Shown: positions 53,792 through 62,499, counted from the first letter of the stretch. The stretch is DNA of 64,000 nucleotides from Streptomyces uncialis (GCF_001905345.1 NZ_LFBV01000004.1:124001-188000); one strand, 5' to 3'. The notes: generated by a model from the sequence alone, not told the origin. A program made the numbers and translations.

Positions 53792-53857
53792 CGGTCCCGG
53801 CCCGGTGCGTGTCCGGTCGGCGCGCGGCCCCGGCCCGGTGAGCGTCCGGTCGGCGCA
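53792..53857. repeat. 33-bp direct duplication
   Basis: Two adjacent 33-bp copies, both containing CCCGGCCCGGTG and GTCCGGTCGGCGC, differing at four or five bases. A partial third copy lies near 53910. Confidence 0.7.
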
Positions 53858-53957
53858 CCGCCGCCCGCCACGGTGACCGCGCCACCCTGATCGTGGCGGT
53901 GCGGGGGTGGCCCCGGCCCGGTGCGTTTGCGCGGGGGAGCGGGAGGGCGTGCCGGGG

Positions 53958-53982
53958 CGAAGGTGACGCTGCGTCACCTTCG
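53958..53982. promoter_or_regulatory. 25-bp near-perfect palindrome, 11-bp arms
   Basis: Arms CGAAGGTGACG and CGTCACCTTCG around CTG. Too short-looped for a good terminator and far from any stop, so an operator for a dimeric regulator is more likely. Confidence 0.5.
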
Positions 53983-54382
53983 TGGAGTGTGCACCGGGTT
54001 CGCGGGGCGGGGCCGGAGTGGTCCGTGATCGGCTGGAATCCGCCGGTGACCGTGGCACTCGCACGATCTCTTCGCAAAGTGTTCATCTTGTGGTGGATGT
54101 GGCGCCGGGTGCGGCCGGGAAGTTTCGCTCTCCTTGAGCGGAATGACAGATTCCGGTTCTCTGATGCCCTGTCATGTCCTTGCAGAAAAAGGCGAGGTGG
54201 CGGGCGCCCCGGGCGGTACGCCGTGCGGTGCGGGCGGTGCGGTGGTTCCTCCGCCGGGGTCCCGGGGTGGTCCCCGCGGCCCCGGCCGCCGAGGTGATTG
54301 GCATATACATGAGTAGGTGCCGGAAGGTCCTGGATGCGGTAACTGTCCGGGTGCGCAGCGTGCTCCCGGGGCCCGTGGACAC

Positions 54383-54413
54383 TTGCGTGCGGGATGTGCC
54401 CCGCTGGTACAGT
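54383..54413 (+). promoter_or_regulatory. Candidate promoter for the conservon operon
   Basis: TTGCGT (54383-54388) and TACAGT (54408-54413) with 19-bp spacing, about 190 bp upstream of cvnA. Resembles a housekeeping-type promoter; spacing is slightly long. Confidence 0.35.
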
Positions 54414-54600
54414 GTGTGATCTTCCATGTGGGCTGACGGCGCGTTAGACGCGCCCGGGGGAATCAGCCGCTCGGGCCCCGTCCCGGAGGAACGTTCTCCG
54501 CACCGGACGGCACGGTCCGCGTCTCTACGAGTCGCGGGGGGTGCCCCCGGCCGGGGAAGAAGCGACCGCTCCTGCCGGGATGTCACTCGAAGAGAGTCTC

Positions 54601-55842
54601 ATGACGTCATTTGTGCAGGACCCTTTCTTCTGGGTCCTGGTCACCGTAGTGCTGGCCGCCATAGGCGGGGTCCTGCGGGCACGGCAAACGAACATCGGGC
54701 TGCGCAGACGCAATGCCAACCTCAAGAACGAGAACGAGACGCTGCTACGCCAGCGCAACGAACTCGGAGCGGCGCACAGCGGTCTGCGCAACAGCCACGC
54801 CAGCGAGCTGGCAGAGGTCCGCAAGGACGCGGAGGAGGAGACCAAGGCGGTACTCAAGTCGGCCATGCGCACCCTTCAGGGGCTCGCCGACGAGCAGCAG
54901 CTCGTCATCGAGAAGGTGCAGACGAAGTACGGGGACGACCCGGAGATGCTCGTCGACCTGATGTCCATCGACCACACCAACAGCCAGTTCGGGCGCCGGG
55001 CCCAGGGCATCGCGGTGCTGTGCGGCGGCTGGCTGGGGCGCCGTGAGACGGTCGCCTCCGTCTACGACGTGGCCCGCAGCGCCCAGGGCCGAATACGGCA
55101 GTTCGACCGGGTCCAGATCCATGCCCAGGTCAACTTCTCGGTCGTCAGCAAGGTCGTCGAACCCGTGGCGGTCGTCCTCGCGGAGCTGCTCGCCAACGCG
55201 ACCAACTACTCCGCCCCCGGCGCCCCCGTCGAGATCAACATCCAGGCCGTCCCCAAGGGCGTCTGTCTGATCGTCGACGACGCGGGCCTCGGAATGGGCC
55301 AGGAGGAGAAGGACCGGGCGTCCGCCCTCCTCTCCCCGCAGTCCCCGATCCATATATCCGGGCTCGGCAATCCGCCGCAGTTCGGGTTCGCCGTCTCCGG
55401 CATGCTCGCCGCCCGTTACGGCTTCAAGGTGTCCGTCGACTCCGTGTCCCCGTACGGAGGTGTACGCGCGGTGATCCTGCTGCCCGACGAACTCCTCACC
55501 AGCGACGCGCCGCCCGCGCCGGCCGTCGTCGGCTACGAGGCGCAGGACGGTGTCCCGCAGATCTCGCAGCGCAGGGCCCCGGCCGAGCCTCCGCAGGCCC
55601 AGCCCACCCCTCTCTTCTCCTCGGTCCCCGGATCAGAGGCGTACCCGGGACGCGGTACCACCGCCGGTGGTCTGCCCAAGCGCCGCAGGCAGCGGTCGGT
55701 CGCGGTGGTACCGCAGCCGGCGGCCACCGCCGAGCCGCCCCGCAGCCAGGAGGAGACCGCCTCACTGCTGGGCGCCTTCCAGCGCGGCACGCTGACCGGG
55801 CGCGATACGAAGTCGACCACGGAAGGACCTGACCACCAGTGA
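54601..55842 (+). CDS. cvnA: Conservon sensor ATPase CvnA
   Basis: 413-residue membrane-anchored histidine-kinase-like protein. One N-terminal TM (about 8-25), a coiled-coil linker (about 28-95), a helical region in place of a classic HisKA (SIDHTNSQFGRRAQGIAVLCGGW), and HATPase N-box ELLANATNYS, then DDAGLGMG and ISGLGNPPQFGFAVSGMLAARYG. A disordered Pro/Gln/Arg tail follows. Like known CvnA proteins it may not autophosphorylate on His. ATG 54601 is chosen; ATG 54580 is possible. Closest layout is the cvn9 (rar) type. Confidence 0.92.
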   Translation: MTSFVQDPFFWVLVTVVLAAIGGVLRARQTNIGLRRRNANLKNENETLLRQRNELGAAHSGLRNSHASELAEVRKDAEEETKAVLKSAMRTLQGLADEQQLVIEKVQTKYGDDPEMLVDLMSIDHTNSQFGRRAQGIAVLCGGWLGRRETVASVYDVARSAQGRIRQFDRVQIHAQVNFSVVSKVVEPVAVVLAELLANATNYSAPGAPVEINIQAVPKGVCLIVDDAGLGMGQEEKDRASALLSPQSPIHISGLGNPPQFGFAVSGMLAARYGFKVSVDSVSPYGGVRAVILLPDELLTSDAPPAPAVVGYEAQDGVPQISQRRAPAEPPQAQPTPLFSSVPGSEAYPGRGTTAGGLPKRRRQRSVAVVPQPAATAEPPRSQEETASLLGAFQRGTLTGRDTKSTTEGPDHQ

Positions 55843-56243
55843 ACCCCGATCTGTCGTGGGTGCTCAACGACGTGCTCCAGGTGCGCGGGGCGCGGCACGC
55901 GATCCTCGTATCGGCCGACGGTCTCCTGCTGGAGCACTCCAGCGCGATCGGCCGCGACGACGCGGAGACCGTCGCCGCCGCCATGAGCTCGATGCAGTCG
56001 CTGAGCCGGGCCGTCGCGCCGTTCATCGGGGGCGGGACCACGGGCCGCTGGCGGCAGACCCTCCTGGAGTACGAGGACGGCTGGATCTTCCTCATCGCGG
56101 CGGGCAGCGGTGCCTATCTCGCGGCGGCCGCCTCCGCCGACGTGGACATGGAGTCCATGTCGTTCCGGATGCAGCAGCAGGTGGGCGCCCTCGGCAAGGC
56201 GATGACCTCGCCGCCGCGCCAGAACGCGGGCAGCGACATATGA
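55839..56243 (+). CDS. cvnB: Conservon roadblock/LC7 protein CvnB
   Basis: 134-residue MglB-like roadblock/LC7 protein, expected to regulate the nucleotide state of CvnD. Typical sequence is LNDVLQVRGARHAILVSADGLLLEHSSAIGRDDAETVAAAMSSM and WIFLIAAGSGAYLAAAASADVDM. GTG 55839 overlaps the cvnA stop, and its stop overlaps the cvnC ATG. Confidence 0.93.
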   Translation: MNPDLSWVLNDVLQVRGARHAILVSADGLLLEHSSAIGRDDAETVAAAMSSMQSLSRAVAPFIGGGTTGRWRQTLLEYEDGWIFLIAAGSGAYLAAAASADVDMESMSFRMQQQVGALGKAMTSPPRQNAGSDI

Positions 56244-56614
56244 CCGCGCCGGGCGAGGAGCAGCCGGTCAGCGGCGGCTTCATCCGTTCCTACGTCATCA
56301 CCGGCGGGCGGACCCTGCCCGACGCCGAGGAGCTGTCCCTGGTCACCCTGGTGACCATCGGTGCCGACCGGACGCCTCCGGCCCGTCCCAGCCCGGAGGT
56401 CCAGGCCATCTGGACCCTGTGCGTGGGCGGCTATCTGTCGGTCGCCGAGGTGGCGGGCCGGCTCGGGCTGCCGGTCGGGGTGGTCAGGCTGCTGCTGACC
56501 GACCTCGCCGACCAGGGCCATCTGCTCCGCCGTGCGGCGCCCCCCGCCGCCAAGCTCGTCGACCGGAAGATCCTCGAAGAGGTGCTGCATGGACTCCAAC
56601 GCCGGTTCGGCTGA
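56240..56614 (+). CDS. cvnC: Conservon DUF742 protein CvnC
   Basis: 124 residues of the DUF742 family, with SYVITGGRT in the N-terminal half and a winged-helix-like segment (LSVAEVAGRLGLPVGVVRLLLTDLADQGHLLRR) ahead of ILEEVLHGLQRRFG. Binds the conservon complex at the membrane in studied systems. The 3' end overlaps cvnD by 26 bp. Confidence 0.92.
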   Translation: MTAPGEEQPVSGGFIRSYVITGGRTLPDAEELSLVTLVTIGADRTPPARPSPEVQAIWTLCVGGYLSVAEVAGRLGLPVGVVRLLLTDLADQGHLLRRAAPPAAKLVDRKILEEVLHGLQRRFG

Positions 56615-57179
56615 GAGCGTCTACGTACCGGAGGCGGTACGCACGGCCGCGAAGATCCTCGTCGTCGGCCACTTCGCCGTGGGCAAGACGACGTTCATCG
56701 GCACGCTGTCGGAGATCACACCGCTGCGCACCGAGGAGAAGATGACGCAGGCGTCGGCGCACGTCGACGATCTGCGGGGGGTCACCGGCAAGGAGACCAC
56801 CACGGTCGCCCTGGACTTCGGGCGGCTGACGCTGAGCGAGGAGCTGGTGCTGTACCTGTTCGGTACACCCGGCCAGCAGCGGTTCATGCAGTTGTGGGAG
56901 GACATGGCGCGGGGAGCGCTGGGAGCGCTGCTCCTGGTCGACCCGTCACGGCTCACCGAGTCGTTCCCTGTCATCGACCTGATCGAGAAGTACGGCCTCG
57001 AGTACGCCATCGCGGTCAACAGCTTCGAAGCGGACAACGGGCATGCCGAGGAGGAACTGCGCGAAGCGCTGGATCTGCTGCCGCACACCCCCGTCGTGTT
57101 CTGTGACGCACGTGACCAGAACTCGTCGGCCCAGGCACTGATCACGCTCGTCCAGCACCTGCTCGCCCGGACGTCCTGA
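56589..57179 (+). CDS. cvnD: Conservon small GTPase CvnD
   Basis: 196-residue MglA/Ras-like GTPase. G1 GHFAVGKTTF, switch region TEEKMTQASAHVDDL, and G3 FGTPGQQRF, where classic DxxG is replaced. The putative G4 is VNSFE rather than NKxD, and G5 is FCDARD. These deviations are usual in conservon GTPases. ATG 56589 lies inside the cvnC 3' end. A strong hairpin follows the stop. Confidence 0.93.
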   Translation: MDSNAGSAESVYVPEAVRTAAKILVVGHFAVGKTTFIGTLSEITPLRTEEKMTQASAHVDDLRGVTGKETTTVALDFGRLTLSEELVLYLFGTPGQQRFMQLWEDMARGALGALLLVDPSRLTESFPVIDLIEKYGLEYAIAVNSFEADNGHAEEELREALDLLPHTPVVFCDARDQNSSAQALITLVQHLLARTS

Positions 57180-57206
57180 CCCCCCACGGCACTTCGTCAT
57201 CCACCG

Positions 57207-57232
57207 CCCGGGGCCCCCGCGTGGGCCCCGGG
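57207..57232 (+). terminator. Hairpin between cvnD and cvnE
   Basis: Ten-bp perfect stem CCCGGGGCCC / GGGCCCCGGG with a six-base loop, 27 bp after cvnD and 20 bp before the P450 ATG. It may attenuate transcription into the P450 genes. Confidence 0.62.
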
Positions 57233-57252
57233 ATCACCCTGAGGAAACACGC

Positions 57253-58626
57253 ATGGACGCACATTCGGGGTCCACCCCGCAGACCCCTCCTCCCGGGTGC
57301 CCGATGCACCAGGGGCGGACACCCCTGTACGGGGAGGAGTTCGCCGCGGACCCGTACGGGACGTACGACCGGATGCGGGCCCAGGGCCCCGCGGTGCCGG
57401 TCGAACTGGCGCCGGGTGTGGACGCCACGCTGGTCATCCAGCACGAGGCCGCCCTGCGGGTCCTCCAGAACCCCGCGCTGTTCGTCCGGGACTCCCGGCG
57501 GTGGCGGGCCCTGAACGAAGGGCGGGTGCCGCTCGACAGCCCGGTGCTGCCGATGATGTACTACCGGCCCAACTGCCTGTTCTCCGACGGCGCCGAGCAT
57601 CTGAGGCTGCGCAAGGCGGCCACCGACAGCCTCAACCAGCTCAACATGAACCGGCTCACCCGGGACGTCGAGCGCGTCGCCGACTATCTGATCGACCAGT
57701 TCAGCGAGCGGGGCGGCGCCGATCTGCTCCGGGACTACGCCAAGATCCTCCCGATGCTGCTGTTCAACCAGCTCTTCGGCTGCCCCGCCGACATCGGTGA
57801 CCGGATGACCCGGGGGATCGCCGGGATCTTCGACGGCGGCCAGGACGCGATCCGCGCCAACGAGGAACTGACCTCGGCCCTGCTGGAACTCGTCGCACTC
57901 AAGCGGCGCAGCCCCGGCGAGGACGTGACGACCTGGATGATCCAGCACCACGCCGGGCTCACCGACGAGGAGCTCAAGGACCAGCTCGTCACCATGATGG
58001 CGGCCGGCATCGAGCCGCAGAGCAGCCTGATATGCAGCGCCGTGCTCCTGCTGCTGAACGGAAGCGGCACCGGGCACGGCAGAGGCACCGGACTGCTGGT
58101 CGAGGACGCCCTCGACAACGTCCTGTGGAACAACTCGCCGCTCGCCAACTACGCGACGCACTTCCCGGTCCAGGACATCATGCTCGGGGACATCACCCTG
58201 CGGGCCAACGACCCGGTCGTCATCAGCTTCGCCGCGGCCAACACGGACCCCAGCCTCACCGACGCCCGGCTCACCCTCAGCAAGGGCGCCCATCTGGCGT
58301 TCGGCGCGGGGCCGCACACCTGCCCGGCGAAGTCCCCGGCCCGGGTGATCGCCATCGCGGCCATCGAGCGCATCCTCAACGCCCTGCCGGACCTCGCCCT
58401 CGCGGTGCCCGAGGAGAAGCTGGAATGGCGCCCCGGCCCCTTCCACCGGGCCCTCGTCTCGATGCCGGTGCACTTCAGCCCGGTGCCGGCCCGCCGGGTC
58501 CCGCCCCGGCCCGCGGCCCCGGCCCGCGCCGCCGACGGCATGATGCCCGGCCCCCAGGGCGCCAGGACCGAACCGCGGAAGCAGAAGGGCTGGTGGAGTT
58601 CCTTCCTTGATGTCTTCCGTATGTAG
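57253..58626 (+). CDS. cvnE: Conservon cytochrome P450 CvnE, CYP157-like, lacking ExxR
   Basis: 457-residue P450-fold protein. The haem loop is intact: FGAGPHTCP with Cys357. In the K helix the segment aligning with EEVLR reads DNVLW (288-292), so both charged residues of ExxR are lost (Asn289, Trp292). This matches the QSLW variant known for CYP157C1 of S. coelicolor. The I-helix segment AAGIEPQSSLI also lacks the usual Thr. A basic Pro/Ala tail ends KGWWSSFLDVF, possibly membrane-binding. ATG 57253 follows GAGGAAAC. Confidence 0.9.
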   Translation: MDAHSGSTPQTPPPGCPMHQGRTPLYGEEFAADPYGTYDRMRAQGPAVPVELAPGVDATLVIQHEAALRVLQNPALFVRDSRRWRALNEGRVPLDSPVLPMMYYRPNCLFSDGAEHLRLRKAATDSLNQLNMNRLTRDVERVADYLIDQFSERGGADLLRDYAKILPMLLFNQLFGCPADIGDRMTRGIAGIFDGGQDAIRANEELTSALLELVALKRRSPGEDVTTWMIQHHAGLTDEELKDQLVTMMAAGIEPQSSLICSAVLLLLNGSGTGHGRGTGLLVEDALDNVLWNNSPLANYATHFPVQDIMLGDITLRANDPVVISFAAANTDPSLTDARLTLSKGAHLAFGAGPHTCPAKSPARVIAIAAIERILNALPDLALAVPEEKLEWRPGPFHRALVSMPVHFSPVPARRVPPRPAAPARAADGMMPGPQGARTEPRKQKGWWSSFLDVFRM

Positions 58627-58713
58627 GAAGCGCACAAGAAGGGCACATCCACGGAGGCCCTGCGACTATTCTCCGGGAAGGTGACACAGGCAACACTCAG
58701 AGGCTCATGACTT

Positions 58714-58756
58714 GGGTAGGAGGGTGGGTAGGTTTCGCCCGCCCCCCTCCCCTCCC
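58714..58756. other. G-run / C-run element upstream of the second P450
   Basis: A purine-rich GGGTAGGAGGGTGGGTAGG (58714-58732) is followed by a C-run block CCC-G-CCCCCC-T-CCCC-T-CCC (58738-58756). The minus strand is a G-quadruplex motif with one-base loops. In mRNA the two halves can also pair as a strong imperfect hairpin just ahead of the ribosome site. Confidence 0.6.
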
Positions 58757-58774
58757 AGTTCAAGGAGCCCCTGA

Positions 58775-60031
58775 GTGACTTCCGTGGGTGAAAGAGTCGA
58801 CATATCATCTGATCGCCGTGCCGTCGTGTCCCTGATGCGACGACTGCGGTCACCCGAAGGGCAGGCAAACCCCGCGGGGATCTACGACGCTTTGCACGCG
58901 ATGGGCGACGTCGTCCCCGCCCCGTGGAACGCCTATCTCGTCACCGGCTACGAGGCGTGCAGCCAGGTGCTGCGCGGCAGGAACTGGCTCGCGCTCGACG
59001 CCGCGTGGCAGGAGCGCCAGCCCGAGAACTACCGCTGGCACAACCGGGCATCGTCGGACATGAACAAGACGCTCACCCGGCTCAACGCCCCCGACCACCC
59101 GCTCCAGCGACGCTGCCTGGGCAATCTCTTCGGCCGGGACACCATGAACACGCTGACCGACCAGGTCGAGAAGGACGTCGGGCGGCTGCTCGACGGGCTG
59201 TCGGACGCCCTGGCCCACGGTGAGGCCGACTACGCGGACCTGGTCGGGGAACGGCTCCCGATCAGTACCGTCGGCGGCTGGCTGGGCATCCCGGCCGAGT
59301 CCCACCCGAAGCTGGTCCGGCTCGCCCATGTCCAGGCCTACTCGCAGGAACTCCTGCCCTCCCCGGTCCAGCTCGCCGACGCCTGCGACGCCAGCGCGGA
59401 ACTCTGGGACTTCTTCGCCGCACTCGTCGACGAGCGCCGGGCCGCCCCCGCGGACGACACCGTGTCCCACTGGATACGGGACCTGGACGCCGCGGAACCC
59501 GACCGGGAGGTGGTCGACGAGATGCTCCGCGCGCTGACCTTCTTCATCGCCCTGGCCTCGCTGGAGACGACGGCGACGTACCTCTCCAGCATGGTCTGGC
59601 AACTGCTGCGCGAACCCGGCCGGTGGTCCTGGCTCGCCGACCACCCCGAACACATCGACCACGCCCTGGAGGAGGTCCTGCGCTACGACCCGCCCATACG
59701 TTTCAACACCCGCTACGCCCAGGAGGACATCGTCCTGGCGGGCGTACCGATACCGAAGGACAGCATGGTGCATGTGATGTACGGCGCGGCCAGCCACGAC
59801 CCCCGGCGCAACGAGGACCCGCACTCCTTCGACATGCTCCGCCAGGGCAGCCATCTGAGCTTCGGCGCGGGATCCCACTACTGCATGGGCCCCGCCCTCG
59901 CCCGGCTGGAGGCCAGGGCGCTCCTCGTCGGACTGTTGAAACGCTTCCCCGGACTGCGGGTCACCTCGCCCCCCGTCTACGAGCCGCGGATGGCGATCCG
60001 CCGGGTGGCCTCCATGGGCGTGTCGGTATGA
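58775..60031 (+). CDS. Cytochrome P450, canonical
   Basis: 418-residue P450. I-helix FFIALASLETTATYLSS, ExxR in EEVLRYDPP, and haem loop FGAGSHYCMG with Cys370. GTG 58775 follows AAGGAG by seven bases. It pairs with the upstream ExxR-lacking P450, as CYP157/CYP154-type pairs do beside conservons. Its stop overlaps the crotonase ATG (ATGA). Substrate unknown. Confidence 0.93.
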   Translation: MTSVGERVDISSDRRAVVSLMRRLRSPEGQANPAGIYDALHAMGDVVPAPWNAYLVTGYEACSQVLRGRNWLALDAAWQERQPENYRWHNRASSDMNKTLTRLNAPDHPLQRRCLGNLFGRDTMNTLTDQVEKDVGRLLDGLSDALAHGEADYADLVGERLPISTVGGWLGIPAESHPKLVRLAHVQAYSQELLPSPVQLADACDASAELWDFFAALVDERRAAPADDTVSHWIRDLDAAEPDREVVDEMLRALTFFIALASLETTATYLSSMVWQLLREPGRWSWLADHPEHIDHALEEVLRYDPPIRFNTRYAQEDIVLAGVPIPKDSMVHVMYGAASHDPRRNEDPHSFDMLRQGSHLSFGAGSHYCMGPALARLEARALLVGLLKRFPGLRVTSPPVYEPRMAIRRVASMGVSV

Positions 60032-60825
60032 GCGAGGCGATCGCCGCGCCCCTCCCGCCCGCCGCACGGACCGGGTGTGTCGCCGTCACCCGTGACGACG
60101 CCGTTCTCACGGTACGGCTCGACAGCCCTGGCAACGGCAACGCGGTGTCCGAGGCGATGCTGGACGAACTCCTGGCCGCCCTCGTGGACCCGGACCCCGA
60201 GGTCCGGGTCATCGTGCTGTCCGCGGCGGGCGACGACTTCTGCCTCGGCGGGGACCGTGCTGAGTTCGGACTCCTGGCGGAGGGCGACCCCACGGGGCGT
60301 CAGGTGCAGCGGATGGGGACCAAGGCCCGCCGGGTGGTCGAGGCTCTCACGGACAGTCCCGCCGTCACCATCGCCCGGGTGCAGGGACGGGCCATCGGCG
60401 CGGGACTCGCCCTCGCCCTCGCCTGCGACCTGCGCGTCGGCGCCGAGACGGCCACCTTCCGGCTGCCGGAACTCGCCCTCGGGATGCCCACCGCGTGGGG
60501 CGGCGCGCTGCCGCGGCTGCTGCACGAGATCGGCGCGGCACGGGTACGGGAACTCGTCCTCACGGCTCGCGTGTTCCGCGCCGAGGAGGCCCACCGGCTG
60601 TCCGTGCTCCAGAAGGTGGTGCCGGAGGAGTCGCTGGACGCCGCGGTACGGGCCTGGGCCGGGCCGATCGTGCGCCGCCCCGCGATGGCTCTGCGGATCA
60701 CCAAGGCGATGCTCACCTCGTACACCGCGCCGACCCGGCTCGCGGACCCCACGGGCCTGGACGCGGAGCTGCTGGCCGCGGTGGTCGGCGCCCGGTACCA
60801 CGCGCGGCCCGGCGAGACCGTCTGA
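60028..60825 (+). CDS. Enoyl-CoA hydratase/isomerase (crotonase) family protein
   Basis: 265-residue crotonase-fold protein. Oxyanion-hole segments are DDFCLGGDRAEF and VQGRAIGAGLALALACDL. Of the two hydratase glutamates, the one in LPELALGMP is kept. The other, expected in a GGGCELA-like segment, is Ala here (GAGLALA), so classical hydration is doubtful and an isomerase, hydrolase or binding role is possible. Translationally coupled to the P450, suggesting a shared acyl-CoA or lipid substrate. Confidence 0.9.
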   Translation: MSEAIAAPLPPAARTGCVAVTRDDAVLTVRLDSPGNGNAVSEAMLDELLAALVDPDPEVRVIVLSAAGDDFCLGGDRAEFGLLAEGDPTGRQVQRMGTKARRVVEALTDSPAVTIARVQGRAIGAGLALALACDLRVGAETATFRLPELALGMPTAWGGALPRLLHEIGAARVRELVLTARVFRAEEAHRLSVLQKVVPEESLDAAVRAWAGPIVRRPAMALRITKAMLTSYTAPTRLADPTGLDAELLAAVVGARYHARPGETV

Positions 60826-60894
60826 CACCCGCTCCCGAGGGCGCCGGGCCGGCCGACCGGCCGGGCGTCCTCTCCTGGCCCGCCGGGGGTCACC

Positions 60895-62499
60895 TCACAG
60901 CGGAGGGCTCGCGGGCGGGGGCCCGAGAGTGGTGGTGCCGGGCGCCGCGCGATGCCCGAGCCCGGTACGGTACGCGTCCAGCGCGGCCTCGGTACGGCCC
61001 GCGCGGCGCAGCAGATCCCCGAGCAGCCGGCAGATGTCCGCCAGATCGCCCGCCGCACCCGCGTGTTCGAGCAGGGCGAGCGCCCGTACGTAGTGCTCCT
61101 CGGCGCTCTCCGTGTCCCCGCGCCGCTGCGCGATGAGCCCGAGCAGCCGGTGCGCGCCGCCCGCGTGGACCGAACCCCGCTCCGGGCTCAGCCCCCCGAG
61201 CAGTTCCCCGAGCAGCGCCTGCGCCTCGGTGTCCTTGCCGCGCCGGTGCAGCACCCCGGCCAGCTCCACCCCGACCTGATGGGTGTAGAGGGTGGCCCGG
61301 CGGGCCGTCAGCATGTCCCGCGCGGTGCGCAGTTCGGCCTCCGCACGCTCCAGATCGCCGTCCTGGGCCCGGACATAGCCGCGCATCCAGTGGCACAGGG
61401 CGAGCTCCGCGCCGATCTGGAGCTGCTGGTAGTAGGCGGCGGCCTTGGCCAGCGAGGCGTCGGCCTCGGCGGCCCGGCCCTCCGCGATCAGCGTACGGGC
61501 GACCCCCCGGTGCATCCGGGCGACCAGGGCCGGGTCCGACACCCGGGGGGCGAGCGCGAGCGCGAGTTCCGCCGCCTGGGCGGCCCGCGCGTGGGCGCCG
61601 AGGTCCATGTACGGGCCGATGGCCGCCGTGTACAGCAGCACCAGCGCGTCGGGGTCGTGCAGCCCGGACGCGTTCAGCTCGTCGAGCGCGTTCTCGACCA
61701 GGTAGCAGGCGTAGCGGAGTTCTCCGGCCAGCAGATGCGCCAGAGCGCGGCCCCGGATCGCGGGCACCCGCCGCGGCAGCGGCACCCCGAGCCCGGTCAG
61801 GACGGCTTCCGCCGCCTCGAAGTGCTCACGTGCCGCGTCGAGCTCGCCGGTCTCCAGCGCGCACTGGCCGAGACCGACCAGGGCGGTCGCGCGTTCCTGG
61901 TCCAGCCCGTGCCGTCCGGCCTCCCGGGCCAGCTCCGCGTACCGTTCGGCGGCCCGCGCCGGGTCCTGGGTGGCGAGGACGCGCTGCGCCTCGGTGAGCC
62001 GCAGCCGCAGCCCGGTCGCGAGATGGGCGGGGCGTCCGGTGGCCAGCTCCTCGTAGCTGCTGCCCAGCCGTTCGGCGAGATGACGCAACGCCTTCTCGGA
62101 GGGCTGGACCCGCCCGGCCTCCAGGGTGGAGATGTACGCGGCGGTGTACGCGGGCTCGGCGAGCTGGCGCTGGGTCAGCCCGAGCGCGGCGCGCAGCCGG
62201 TGCACCCGGCGGCCGATGGCCCCGGGGGAGCCGTCCGGGGCGGAGGGGGCGGCTGGGGTGTCGGCGGCGGCTGGGGCTTCCGGGTCGTTCGGGGTGTCCG
62301 CAGTGGTCACGGTCGCGGTGTCCGGAGTGTCCGCGGCGGGCACGGTCGTGGGCACGGTGTCGGGCGTGTCCGGGGCTTCCCCGGCCGCCCCGGTGAGGTC
62401 CCCGGCGGTGTCCGGGGCCGTGCCGGGCGGGTGGTGCGGTGCGGGGCCGCCGCCGGATGGTCCGTCCGCCGTTCGTCTGCCTGTCGCCCTCTGCGCCAC
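60895..62499 (-). CDS. Helix-turn-helix regulator with TPR repeats
   Basis: 534 residues from GTG 62499, which has GGGGAGAGG eight bases upstream; ATG 62541 is in frame but lacks such a site. A disordered Pro/Thr/Asp-rich N-terminus of about 90 residues precedes an XRE-type HTH (RRVHRLRAALGLTQRQLAEPAYTAAYISTLEAGRVQPSEKALRHLAERL). A long TPR array then runs to the end. Resembles cytosolic XRE-TPR regulators that sense peptides or protein partners. Divergent from the M64 peptidase gene, a likely target. Confidence 0.88.
   Translation of the reverse strand: MAQRATGRRTADGPSGGGPAPHHPPGTAPDTAGDLTGAAGEAPDTPDTVPTTVPAADTPDTATVTTADTPNDPEAPAAADTPAAPSAPDGSPGAIGRRVHRLRAALGLTQRQLAEPAYTAAYISTLEAGRVQPSEKALRHLAERLGSSYEELATGRPAHLATGLRLRLTEAQRVLATQDPARAAERYAELAREAGRHGLDQERATALVGLGQCALETGELDAAREHFEAAEAVLTGLGVPLPRRVPAIRGRALAHLLAGELRYACYLVENALDELNASGLHDPDALVLLYTAAIGPYMDLGAHARAAQAAELALALAPRVSDPALVARMHRGVARTLIAEGRAAEADASLAKAAAYYQQLQIGAELALCHWMRGYVRAQDGDLERAEAELRTARDMLTARRATLYTHQVGVELAGVLHRRGKDTEAQALLGELLGGLSPERGSVHAGGAHRLLGLIAQRRGDTESAEEHYVRALALLEHAGAAGDLADICRLLGDLLRRAGRTEAALDAYRTGLGHRAAPGTTTLGPPPASPPL

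Larger units (their letters stand above)
53725..54600. other. 876-bp gene-free region before the conservon
   Basis: Holds the anti-sigma terminator (53735-53757), a 33-bp direct duplication (53792-53824 and 53825-53857), a perfect 11-bp-arm palindrome (53958-53982) and a candidate promoter (54383-54413). A plus-strand frame of 81 codons at 54174-54419 is basic and Arg-rich and lacks a ribosome site, so I do not call it. Confidence 0.55.

Noticed and set aside
54174..54419. Possible 81-codon gene upstream of cvnA
   Set aside because: Arg-rich with no ribosome site and no recognisable fold; more likely the leader region of the conservon.
60835..60870. Terminator between the convergent crotonase and HTH-TPR genes
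   Set aside because: The GC-rich GGCC/CCGG words overlap ambiguously and do not form one clear stem, so I did not list it as a feature.
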